From positions 210,371 through 274,370 of the forward strand of contig CACHCR010000001.1 in assembly GCA_902578385.1 (NCBI GenBank): a stretch of DNA of 64,000 bases. The letters are read 5' to 3'. A model generated the notes under the pieces. That model made no database searches. It was not told where the DNA came from and was given only the letters and a program-made list of their open reading frames with translations. This DNA is from an uncultured Fidelibacterota bacterium (GTDB lineage: Bacteria; Fidelibacterota; Marinisomatia; Marinisomatales; Marinisomataceae). The position numbers were made by a program, and so were the translations under genes. Positions 1 to 8,044 of the stretch are shown in pieces. Every line of letters begins with the position of its first letter. Within the stretch, counting starts at the first letter, position 1.

Positions 1-378
1 ATTTAATTCAAATGTATGACTTGCACAACTTCCATCTGAATAGCTTTTTACATATGCTATAATAAGATTATCATCCTTATCAGAATCTTTTAGATCAGTA
101 ACGGCTTTATTTATTTCATCTTTGAACGAATTGTAATAAGGTTCTACTGGAATTTTGATTTCTTTGTTTTTACCATCAGGATAGAGTATTTCCTTATTTA
201 TAACTTTATTTTCATATTCTTCGCCTGAACTTACTCCATCATAATGATTCTCATCAAGCCATTCAATAAATGTGGATTCATCAAACTGACATGCATCAAT
301 AAATTCTTCATAACTTAAAGAAATAATATTTTTTTCTAATGAAGCATTTCCTTTTGAAATTGTATATGTTTTAACCAT
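1..378 (-). CDS. small acidic hypothetical protein, truncated by window edge (MVKTYTISKGNASLEKNIISLSYEEFIDACQFDESTFIEWLDENHY...)
   Basis: Open frame read on the minus strand from ATG at 378 to the window edge; not in the ORF track because it is partial. Confidence 0.6.
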   Translation of the reverse strand, partial: MVKTYTISKGNASLEKNIISLSYEEFIDACQFDESTFIEWLDENHYDGVSSGEEYENKVINKEILYPDGKNKEIKIPVEPYYNSFKDEINKAVTDLKDSDKDDNLIIAYVKSYSDGSCASHTFELN

Positions 379-403
379 CTCTCAATTCTCCCAACCTTTT
401 TAA

Positions 404-808
404 TTAATCCGTTGCACACCAAACAAAATCTTTATATTCAAAATTATAACCCTTTTCATCATTCATGGCATCATTACAGTAAAGAAAAGAAGAAAATATT
501 CCATAACAACTGTCTACATCACTTTCATCATCTTCTAAAAGCATTTGAAGATCATCATCAAACTGTTTTTTGATTCGTTCTAATTCCTTTTCTGATAAAT
601 AATATGAAAGATTATCCCAGTCTCCATATTCATAATAATCTAGCTTTTCAATATTATCAAAGTTTTCATTTTTTAAATCGTCAAATGAAATTTTACAAAT
701 TGCTATATTTGCGTCTTTATAAAGCAAACCTTCTGCAATATCCATTAAAACTTCCCCAAGTTCTTCTTGATCGATATTATTGATTATTTGTACTAAGTCT
801 TTGCTCAT
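404..808 (-). CDS. small highly acidic hypothetical protein
   Basis: 134-aa ORF, D/E-rich, co-directional with its neighbours. Confidence 0.7.
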   Translation of the reverse strand: MSKDLVQIINNIDQEELGEVLMDIAEGLLYKDANIAICKISFDDLKNENFDNIEKLDYYEYGDWDNLSYYLSEKELERIKKQFDDDLQMLLEDDESDVDSCYGIFSSFLYCNDAMNDEKGYNFEYKDFVWCATD

Positions 809-826
809 AAAAATATTCTTTCTTAG

Positions 827-1462
827 TTATCGATTAAAATGAATATTACCTGACATAGAATTTGAAATAATGGATATTGAATCTTCAATTTCTTCTTCAG
901 ACATAATCTCGTTACATTCATTTAAAGAATACCATAAAAGATTATCTTTTTCTTCATATCCTTCAATATCTTTTAACAAACAAATTTTGGTATCATGAAA
1001 TTCTCCATTTTCATCAGGATATATAGATCCGAACTCCTCTTTAAAGCCAAAAATTAAATGCTCATTTTCAGAGCATATACTTGGAAGATTAGGATTATAT
1101 AGGTCAGTTACATATTTGTCTTTAATAAAGCTAAGAGAATTTTCTTCGTAACTTTCGAAATATTTGCGGGCATCATCTTCATTAAAATCTTTTGTGATTT
1201 TCTCAGCTGTTAATCGATACTCATCATAAAATCCATCAAATGGTTGAAAATTTCCGACACTAAAGTTAAAGCTACCATTGTCTTTAAATCCTATGATATG
1301 ATAATCACCAAAATTATTTCCACCTTGATTTTTTAAACCATAACCATACGCAAAAGTTTTTTGTTCATTAAAAACAATTGCAATAACTCCCTTAACAAGA
1401 GCAACATTATCTAGTTTTTTATTTTTTTCTGCACATATTCTTACAATCATCATTATCCTCAT
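827..1462 (-). CDS. acidic hypothetical protein
   Basis: 211-aa ORF; start may be an internal Met. Confidence 0.7.
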   Translation of the reverse strand: MRIMMIVRICAEKNKKLDNVALVKGVIAIVFNEQKTFAYGYGLKNQGGNNFGDYHIIGFKDNGSFNFSVGNFQPFDGFYDEYRLTAEKITKDFNEDDARKYFESYEENSLSFIKDKYVTDLYNPNLPSICSENEHLIFGFKEEFGSIYPDENGEFHDTKICLLKDIEGYEEKDNLLWYSLNECNEIMSEEEIEDSISIISNSMSGNIHFNR

Positions 1463-1489
1463 TAAACTTTAAAATAAATTTTTAAATTA

Positions 1490-1530
1490 AAGAGTCAAAT
1501 ACATAAATATATGCTATAATGTTGACTCTT
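1490..1530. promoter_or_regulatory. candidate operator / divergent promoter: AAGAGTCAA-N23-TTGACTCTT
   Basis: Perfect 9-bp inverted repeat in the divergent intergenic region. Arms contain outward-facing TTGACT (-35-like); TATAAT lies in the spacer at 1515-1520. Confidence 0.5.
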
Positions 1531-1570
1531 AGAAATTTATAATTCAAATTTTATAAAAAAAGGAATTTTT

Positions 1571-2335
1571 ATGATAGAAAGTTTACTTACATTGCTATTT
1601 TTAATTTTGCTTCAAGCTGTCTTAGGTTTTGATAATCTTTTATACATTTCTTTGGAATCAAAAAAAGCACCAGAGGACAAGCAGGCTATGGTACGTAGAG
1701 TGGCAATTGGAATTGCTGTCTTTTTCAGAATTACCCTTTTATTTATTCTAGTTGAATCAATTAAATATTTTCAAGATCCATTATTTTCAATAGATATCAA
1801 TAATGTTGTTAATGGAACATTTAACTTTCATAGTATAATAGTCCTAGTAGGTGGAATATTTTTGATTTATACCTCAATCAAAGAAATAAGTCATATGCTT
1901 GTTTCCAATAATTTTCATCATTCAACCTCTAAAGAAAAAGAAGATCCAATTAAATTAATTTTATGGATAGCCTTGATAAATTTAATTTTTTCTTTTGACT
2001 CTATCTTAGGAGCAATAGCACTTACAGATAATTTTACTCTTATGGCGATTGCTATTATCTGTGGAGGATTATTGATGATTTTTCTTGCAGACTCAATCTC
2101 AGACTTTCTTCAAAAAAATCGTATGTATGAAGTTTTAGGATTATTCATATTGTTTGTTGTTGGTATCATGTTGGTCGCTGATGGAGGACATTTGGCCCAC
2201 TTGAAATTATTTAACAATCCAATAACCCCAATGAGTAAAACTACTTTTTATTTTATTATCTCTATCTTGATTGCAATCGATATAGTTCAATCAAAATATC
2301 AAAAGAATTTATTAAAAATTAACAATAAGGATTAA
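1571..2335 (+). CDS. TerC family integral membrane protein
   Basis: Multi-TM protein with TerC-like 'LQAVLGFDNLLYISLES' and 'NLIFSFDSILGAIALTDN' Asp-containing motifs. Confidence 0.8.
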   Translation: MIESLLTLLFLILLQAVLGFDNLLYISLESKKAPEDKQAMVRRVAIGIAVFFRITLLFILVESIKYFQDPLFSIDINNVVNGTFNFHSIIVLVGGIFLIYTSIKEISHMLVSNNFHHSTSKEKEDPIKLILWIALINLIFSFDSILGAIALTDNFTLMAIAIICGGLLMIFLADSISDFLQKNRMYEVLGLFILFVVGIMLVADGGHLAHLKLFNNPITPMSKTTFYFIISILIAIDIVQSKYQKNLLKINNKD

Positions 2336-2338
2336 AAA

Positions 2339-2764
2339 ATGACTTCAATCGAAAAAACAAATTTAATTCAATATGTAAAAAATGATGTAGAGCGCGTAGG
2401 GTTTTTATTGCTTTTTTTAGCACATTGGTCTGATGGAGATTTTTCATTAAGTGAATATAAAGAGTATGATTTTATATTAATGCAGATGATTAAAGCTGGA
2501 CAGCTAGATTTGAACAAAGATGGTGAAGTAAATCGTAAGGATTTAAAACATGCTATGGATCAAATTACTGATGCCATGGCAGGTAGTGATTTACAAACTG
2601 TCAAAAATACTGTTCAATTGCTTTGTAAACATTTTATGGATTATCCTATTGTAGCAAAAGAAACTATTCTTGGTGCAGCAATAAATATTGTTCATGCTGA
2701 CAATAAATTATTAGACGAAGAAAAAGAAAATGTTAGCTTTATTAAAAATGAACTAGGCTTATAG
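2339..2764 (+). CDS. TerB-like protein with EF-hand-type loop
   Basis: Helical 141-aa protein with TerB-like C-terminus 'AAINIVHADNKLLDEEKENVSFIKNELGL' and EF-hand loop 'DLNKDGEVNRKDL'. Confidence 0.65.
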   Translation: MTSIEKTNLIQYVKNDVERVGFLLLFLAHWSDGDFSLSEYKEYDFILMQMIKAGQLDLNKDGEVNRKDLKHAMDQITDAMAGSDLQTVKNTVQLLCKHFMDYPIVAKETILGAAINIVHADNKLLDEEKENVSFIKNELGL

Positions 2765-2770
2765 ATTTAA

Positions 2771-3199
2771 ATGACCCTCCAAAAAAAAATTAAAGAAATT
2801 GCTCAGTATGTTTATGATGGTCTTGGTCCTGGTCATGCCGAAGGAATATATAGAGATGCAATGAGCATTCAATTGCAAGAAGAAGGATATATTGTAAAAA
2901 CCGAAGCACCTGTAAGTATTACATTTATAACAAAAAAGAAAAAAGAAATGATTGTGGGTAGTGGTAGGATTGATTTATTAATTCAATCTAAAACTAAGAA
3001 GAATGAAAAAATTATTTTGGAACTGAAATGTGTACAACCTTTACTTAAAAACGACTCAAAGAACATGGAAAATAGCAAAGAGTATTTACAGTTATGTAAA
3101 TATTTAGATTCAATTACAGAAGCAAAAAAAGGAATGATAATTAACTTCCCTTTTCCTTTAGCTGATGATGGGAATGTAGAGGTATTTTTAAGTAAATAA
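2771..3199 (+). CDS. GxxExxY family protein (PD-(D/E)XK superfamily)
   Basis: 'GHAEGIY' fits GxxExxY; 'GRIDLLIQ...IILELKC' fits D...ExK. Confidence 0.85.
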   Translation: MTLQKKIKEIAQYVYDGLGPGHAEGIYRDAMSIQLQEEGYIVKTEAPVSITFITKKKKEMIVGSGRIDLLIQSKTKKNEKIILELKCVQPLLKNDSKNMENSKEYLQLCKYLDSITEAKKGMIINFPFPLADDGNVEVFLSK

Positions 3200-3201
3200 A
3201 T

Positions 3202-4563
3202 ATGATTAAAATGATGATAGATAAAGCAAAAACTTATAAACGCGCAGTTGCCAGACGCTATCTTCCTGTTTCCTCTGAAGAAATTGTTTCAAAAGTAAGA
3301 GAGGCAGATAAATATTATTTATCAACAAAATTTGATGGCCATTTATATATCCTTATTTATGAAGATAAAAAAGCATTCCTTGTTAATCATTTTGGTACAA
3401 TTCATAATGATTTGCCCTTATTAAAAAAAGCAGAAGAGTTTTTGCAGAAAGCTGGTATTGCTAAGGCATACATTCCTGGAGAGTTATATTTGCAACAAAG
3501 TGAACGAACCTATGTGTTTGATTTGGTAGCAGCTCTTGATGATAAATCAGAAGAAATCGCCTTTGCTGCTTTTGATATACTTTCAATAGATAATCAAGAA
3601 TATGATTTAAAAAATTGGGAAGAAAAACTCACAAAGCTTGATGAATTATTTCCAGGAAACGGTTCAGTACATTCAGTGGGATCTAAAACCGTAGAAAGTC
3701 GAAAGGACATTGTTGATTTTTATAAGCAAGTAGTAGAAACAGATGGCCAAGAAGGAGTAATTGTAAAATCAAGCGAGGGAATGATTTATAAAATCAAACC
3801 TCTTCATACATTCGATACAGTTGTCGTTGGGTTTGTTGAAGGCGAAGGTCATAGAGAAGGAATGCTACGTGAAGTATTAATTGCGATGATGACAGATAAA
3901 GATACATATCAGCTTGTAGGTAAAATTGGTAATGGTTTTAGTGATCAAGAGCGCACAGATTTATTAAAGAAACTCAAGCCACTTTCAGTAGAGTCGAATT
4001 ATTTTGAATCGTCAGGTGCAAAAGTCGCTTTTACTATGGTAAAACCAGAAATCGTAGTAGAATTCTCAACTTTAGATATTGTTCCTGAAAATTCGAAAGG
4101 AATTATTAAAAAAATGCGCTTAACATTTGATAAAACATATAGTGCTCTATCATTGTTACCTTCTGTTAGTTTTATGACTTCAATTTTTAAGAGAGTGCGT
4201 GATGATAAAAAAGGGAACAATCCAGATGATGTTCGGTTTGATCAAATTACAAAGCTTGTAGAAATTACGGATGGTGATTTGAGTACACAGGAAGAACAAG
4301 ACCCTTCAAAATTACTAGAACGCAAAGTATTCTCTAAGGAAAGTAAAGGAGCGACAATGGTTCGAAAGTTTGTCTTGTGGAAAACCAATAAAGAACAATC
4401 TGGAAACTATCCTGCTTATGTATTTCATTACACTGATTTTAGCCCTACAAGAAAAGATATGTTGAAAGTAGACTTGAAGGCTTCAAGCAATAAAGAGCAA
4501 ATCCATTTGATTTTTAATGAGTCGCTTGAAAAAAATGTTAAGAAGGGTTGGGTTGAACAATAA
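3202..4563 (+). CDS. ATP-dependent DNA ligase with extra C-terminal region
   Basis: Nucleotidyltransferase motifs: KFDGHL (I), GELYL (III), FDIL (IIIa), EGVIVK (IV), YKIKP (V). Confidence 0.85.
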   Translation: MIKMMIDKAKTYKRAVARRYLPVSSEEIVSKVREADKYYLSTKFDGHLYILIYEDKKAFLVNHFGTIHNDLPLLKKAEEFLQKAGIAKAYIPGELYLQQSERTYVFDLVAALDDKSEEIAFAAFDILSIDNQEYDLKNWEEKLTKLDELFPGNGSVHSVGSKTVESRKDIVDFYKQVVETDGQEGVIVKSSEGMIYKIKPLHTFDTVVVGFVEGEGHREGMLREVLIAMMTDKDTYQLVGKIGNGFSDQERTDLLKKLKPLSVESNYFESSGAKVAFTMVKPEIVVEFSTLDIVPENSKGIIKKMRLTFDKTYSALSLLPSVSFMTSIFKRVRDDKKGNNPDDVRFDQITKLVEITDGDLSTQEEQDPSKLLERKVFSKESKGATMVRKFVLWKTNKEQSGNYPAYVFHYTDFSPTRKDMLKVDLKASSNKEQIHLIFNESLEKNVKKGWVEQ

Positions 4564-4580
4564 TAAAATAAGACGTAATT

Positions 4581-5183
4581 ATGAAAAAAATTAAGATTAA
4601 ATCATATCATGGAGCTGGTTGGCTTGCACCAATTTTAGGAGATGATTTTAAAAAATTAAAAAAATACTGCGAGGAATGGGACGAAACTATCGAACATTTT
4701 TGTCCAAGTGCAAATGAAATGACATATCAAGAATTCATCGATGGTTTTGATGTTTTTTCTTGGGCATTAGACGGAGAAGATTATTCTTTACACTCTTATA
4801 GAATGTTGACTGATGGTTTAGAATTATTCATTGATCAAGATGGCAGTGAAACACTTATACCTTTTGATCAATGCATAATTAATAAGTCTTTAATTACGGA
4901 AGATGATTTTAAGAAATATAAAAAAGATCAACTAGCAGAAGGAGAAGGAAGGGCATACACTTTTGGGTATTCTTCTGATGAAATGCTTGAGGTTGAATTT
5001 AATATTGACGATACAATCAAATTTGATCCTAAAAAGTTAGTAATTACGATTGTAGAAAATGAGATGTTTGATATTGTTGGGCCTTATATAACAGAAATTG
5101 AATATAACGGCGAATATATCATGTGTGACGTTGAAGATTTTGAGGGTGAATATTATAGTATGAATTCCTTCAAACTAAATTGA
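4581..5183 (+). CDS. acidic hypothetical protein
   Basis: 200-aa ORF in a tight operon. Confidence 0.7.
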   Translation: MKKIKIKSYHGAGWLAPILGDDFKKLKKYCEEWDETIEHFCPSANEMTYQEFIDGFDVFSWALDGEDYSLHSYRMLTDGLELFIDQDGSETLIPFDQCIINKSLITEDDFKKYKKDQLAEGEGRAYTFGYSSDEMLEVEFNIDDTIKFDPKKLVITIVENEMFDIVGPYITEIEYNGEYIMCDVEDFEGEYYSMNSFKLN

Positions 5184-5191
5184 GGAGCTAA

Positions 5192-5689
5192 ATGATGGAA
5201 GCAGATAAATTATGGCAAATAAAAAAAGATGAACATGGAGTCAATCATTGGACTATTAATGAAAATTTTGATACCTCATCATGTAAGACAATCACTATTA
5301 AATCTGATTATGTTGAGCAGTCAGAAGTATTCATATTACAGGATTTTAATGATGATGAATTATTAGTTGCTAAAAACTTTTATTTTGATGGTAGTAGCCA
5401 TATTACCATACCAATTGAGGAAGGATTTGATACATCATTTATTGAAAATGAGGAGCATCAGTTCTCTGTTTATGATTTAGATGGATGCTATGCTTTTCTT
5501 GGAGGATGGTCTGAAATGAATATGAGTTACGATGATATTGCAGAATGTATCAATGAAGAAGTTTTTTCAAACAAAAAGGAAGAATTGGGAGAAGAAGATA
5601 ATGAAACCATCATTGATGAAATATTATATGATTATGGCACAGATACTAATACTTGCCTTTTAAAAGGAAAAATTGAAATAGAGTTATAA
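5192..5689 (+). CDS. acidic hypothetical protein
   Basis: 165-aa ORF, 8 bp after previous gene. Confidence 0.7.
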   Translation: MMEADKLWQIKKDEHGVNHWTINENFDTSSCKTITIKSDYVEQSEVFILQDFNDDELLVAKNFYFDGSSHITIPIEEGFDTSFIENEEHQFSVYDLDGCYAFLGGWSEMNMSYDDIAECINEEVFSNKKEELGEEDNETIIDEILYDYGTDTNTCLLKGKIEIEL

Positions 5690-5691
5690 TT

Positions 5692-6168
5692 ATGAATGAC
5701 AATTTTAATGAAGATTTTTGGTGGGAAGCAATTGATGAATATGTTGTCAGTGAAATAATGGAGTTTGAAAGCAACCTAAATGATTATTATAGTCATTTAC
5801 AAATCCTCTTTATTGATGAACATGATGTTGAAAATGAGAATAGTGGAGGAATGCGTTTTCATAAAAGTGTTTCTTTTGATAATGTTGATGAGCTTGAATC
5901 TTATATTGGAAGTGAGGAAGTTAAAAAATGGAAATCAGATTTTAAAAATTTATCTTCTGAACAGAAAAGCATTCAACATGAAACAGCGTTATATGTTTCA
6001 AATGAAAATGGATATGAATTTTTAACTAGTTTAATATTAACCAAAATTAATTTTATGGAAACTCTGAGTGTAGATTGTGATGAATGTTGGGATTCAGTCT
6101 TATTTTTTGATTCGACTCCGATAGACAATGATGACGACTGGGTTAGAGTTTGCAATAATTGTAAATAA
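5692..6168 (+). CDS. acidic hypothetical protein with C-terminal zinc-ribbon-like CxxC...CxxC
   Basis: 158-aa ORF ending 'CDECWDSVLFFDSTPIDNDDDWVRVCNNCK'. Confidence 0.7.
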   Translation: MNDNFNEDFWWEAIDEYVVSEIMEFESNLNDYYSHLQILFIDEHDVENENSGGMRFHKSVSFDNVDELESYIGSEEVKKWKSDFKNLSSEQKSIQHETALYVSNENGYEFLTSLILTKINFMETLSVDCDECWDSVLFFDSTPIDNDDDWVRVCNNCK

Positions 6169-6214
6169 TTTGAAAAAGAAGTAAATACATTAAACTAAAA
6201 TGAAAGGATGAGAA

Positions 6215-6460
6215 ATGAGTTCAATTAAAGGAAAACATATATGTTTTACTGGTAAAATGGAAAAAGGTGATCGCGATGATATGAAAGCACAAGCCAAAGA
6301 TCTTGGCGCCATTATACAAAGTTCAGTGAATTCAAAAACAGAAATCTTGGTATGCGGTGCAAATGTTGCACATAATAGTAAGAGCACAAAATTAAAAGCT
6401 GCTAAGAAGCACGGTGCAGATATCTTAGATGAAGATGCATATTACGCACTAATTAAATAG
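6215..6460 (+). CDS. stand-alone BRCT domain protein (LigA-type)
   Basis: 'IKGKHICFTGKMEKGDRDDMKAQAKDLGAIIQSSVNSKTEILVCG...KAAKKHGADILDEDAYYALI' matches the BRCT pattern of NAD-dependent ligases. Confidence 0.85.
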   Translation: MSSIKGKHICFTGKMEKGDRDDMKAQAKDLGAIIQSSVNSKTEILVCGANVAHNSKSTKLKAAKKHGADILDEDAYYALIK

Positions 6461-6463
6461 AGT

Positions 6464-7069
6464 ATGGCTCGTAAAGCTACACTTATTTTTGATAAACTAT
6501 CTTTTTCTGCTGAGTTTGTAAAAGTAGATCGTAAGAAATTATATGGATGGTCCAAAATAGTTGTAAATGATAAGGATAAAAATCCTTGTTCTTCTGCATC
6601 TATTGCAGATTGTTCGCATATTCTTCCATCTAAATCAACCACTCTTCAGGGCTTTAATGAAAAAGGGGAATATATCTCTCGATCAAATTTGGTAGGAGTC
6701 GATTTAGATAACAATCTAGTTGAAAAAGTACCATCAACCTATGATATAGATACAGAGTTAAAACACTCAACTTTAGATAAATACTTTTCTCTTAATGTAA
6801 AATCTGTTTACCAGTTGAATGTAGTTGAAAATAAAGAGGATCTATTAAATATACTTAAGGATAAAACTGTTTTAACATTTCCGTTTAATTATCGTGCAGA
6901 TTATGAAGCAGACGATGCATTTATTTTATCAAGCAATGAGCACATTTTTGTTGTAGTTGGAACGCCAGCAAGTTTTGAATTTATTGGCCTTGAAAATAAA
7001 GAGGAAGAGGTTGTTGAGTTGGAAGAAGAACAACCAACTGAAGATGAATTTGACTTTGGGATGCTTTAA
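6464..7069 (+). CDS. hypothetical protein, acidic C-terminus
   Basis: 201-aa ORF in operon. Confidence 0.7.
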   Translation: MARKATLIFDKLSFSAEFVKVDRKKLYGWSKIVVNDKDKNPCSSASIADCSHILPSKSTTLQGFNEKGEYISRSNLVGVDLDNNLVEKVPSTYDIDTELKHSTLDKYFSLNVKSVYQLNVVENKEDLLNILKDKTVLTFPFNYRADYEADDAFILSSNEHIFVVVGTPASFEFIGLENKEEEVVELEEEQPTEDEFDFGML

Positions 7070-7070
7070 G

Positions 7071-7781
7071 ATGCGTTATATTAATTTATCCAATGAAAAA
7101 AAACGTAATGCTCAAGTTTTATTTAAATCTGCGCCTTCTTCTTCAAAGATATTAATGGTAAATGTTAATGATAAAAAACCTCTTAAAAACAAGCGTTTAT
7201 TAAAGTTTTCAAGTAAAAATAGTTTACATGCTCTACTCCATCAATTTAAAAATTCAGAACAATTGTCCAGTGCACTAATCAAAGATGATCCAGAAATTGA
7301 CTTAGAATTGACAGGAAAATTTCTTGAAGATACTGATAAAATCTATATTAATGATAAAGAAGAAGTAGTTTATCAAATCTATAAATCTGAAGAAGTATTT
7401 CTTCCTGACGGAACATTAAAAGAAGAGAGAACTCCCCGATATCTTGAAGAAAATATTGATCAAACTAATCCGGTACATTGGACAGGAAAACTATATCCTA
7501 AAAATAAGATATATCAAAAATTAGTATTTAATAAAAAATATCAATTATTTCATATTAATGGTCTTACATATGATTTTTTATTTGATATGGCACAGAAGTT
7601 ATCAAATGAAGACTCCCTAATGATGTTAACAGCAGGCAAGGACAGTAAACAACCTTTAGTGCTCAACGATGGTGGAAAGCCATATAGGGCGTTTTTAGAG
7701 GGAAGAGTACAAGAAAAAACATATTGTCTTGTTTTGCATTTAACAGATATGGAATTAAAATCAGTGATAAAGGAAAAATAA
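7071..7781 (+). CDS. hypothetical protein
   Basis: Met39 of ORF 6957..7781 (MRYINLSNEKK...) is the likely start, directly after the upstream stop. Confidence 0.7.
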   Translation: MRYINLSNEKKRNAQVLFKSAPSSSKILMVNVNDKKPLKNKRLLKFSSKNSLHALLHQFKNSEQLSSALIKDDPEIDLELTGKFLEDTDKIYINDKEEVVYQIYKSEEVFLPDGTLKEERTPRYLEENIDQTNPVHWTGKLYPKNKIYQKLVFNKKYQLFHINGLTYDFLFDMAQKLSNEDSLMMLTAGKDSKQPLVLNDGGKPYRAFLEGRVQEKTYCLVLHLTDMELKSVIKEK

Positions 7782-8017
7782 TGGAAGAATATATAATTAA
7801 AAATATACTTAAAAATAATCCAGGCATGTCACAAGAAGATGCTGAAAAAGAAGCACATAGAATTCAAAAAGCTTACAATAAAGCAAACGAAAAAAGGGAT
7901 GCTAAAAGACAAAAAGAACATAAAAGAAAATGGGAAGAATCATTACAGTCTGATAATGATATGTTTGCACTAGACAATTTATCAGATGAAGATCTTGATG
8001 ACTATTTCAATCAATGA
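7781..8017 (+). CDS. small charged hypothetical protein
   Basis: Met20 of ORF 7724..8017; start overlaps the upstream stop (TAATG). Confidence 0.65.
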   Translation: MEEYIIKNILKNNPGMSQEDAEKEAHRIQKAYNKANEKRDAKRQKEHKRKWEESLQSDNDMFALDNLSDEDLDDYFNQ

Positions 8018-8044
8018 TTAGATTATTATATAAATGAGAAAATT

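Noticed and set aside
5780-6025. 81-aa plus-strand ORF within 5692..6168
   Set aside because: Out-of-frame shadow of the acidic orphan; no independent RBS or domain.
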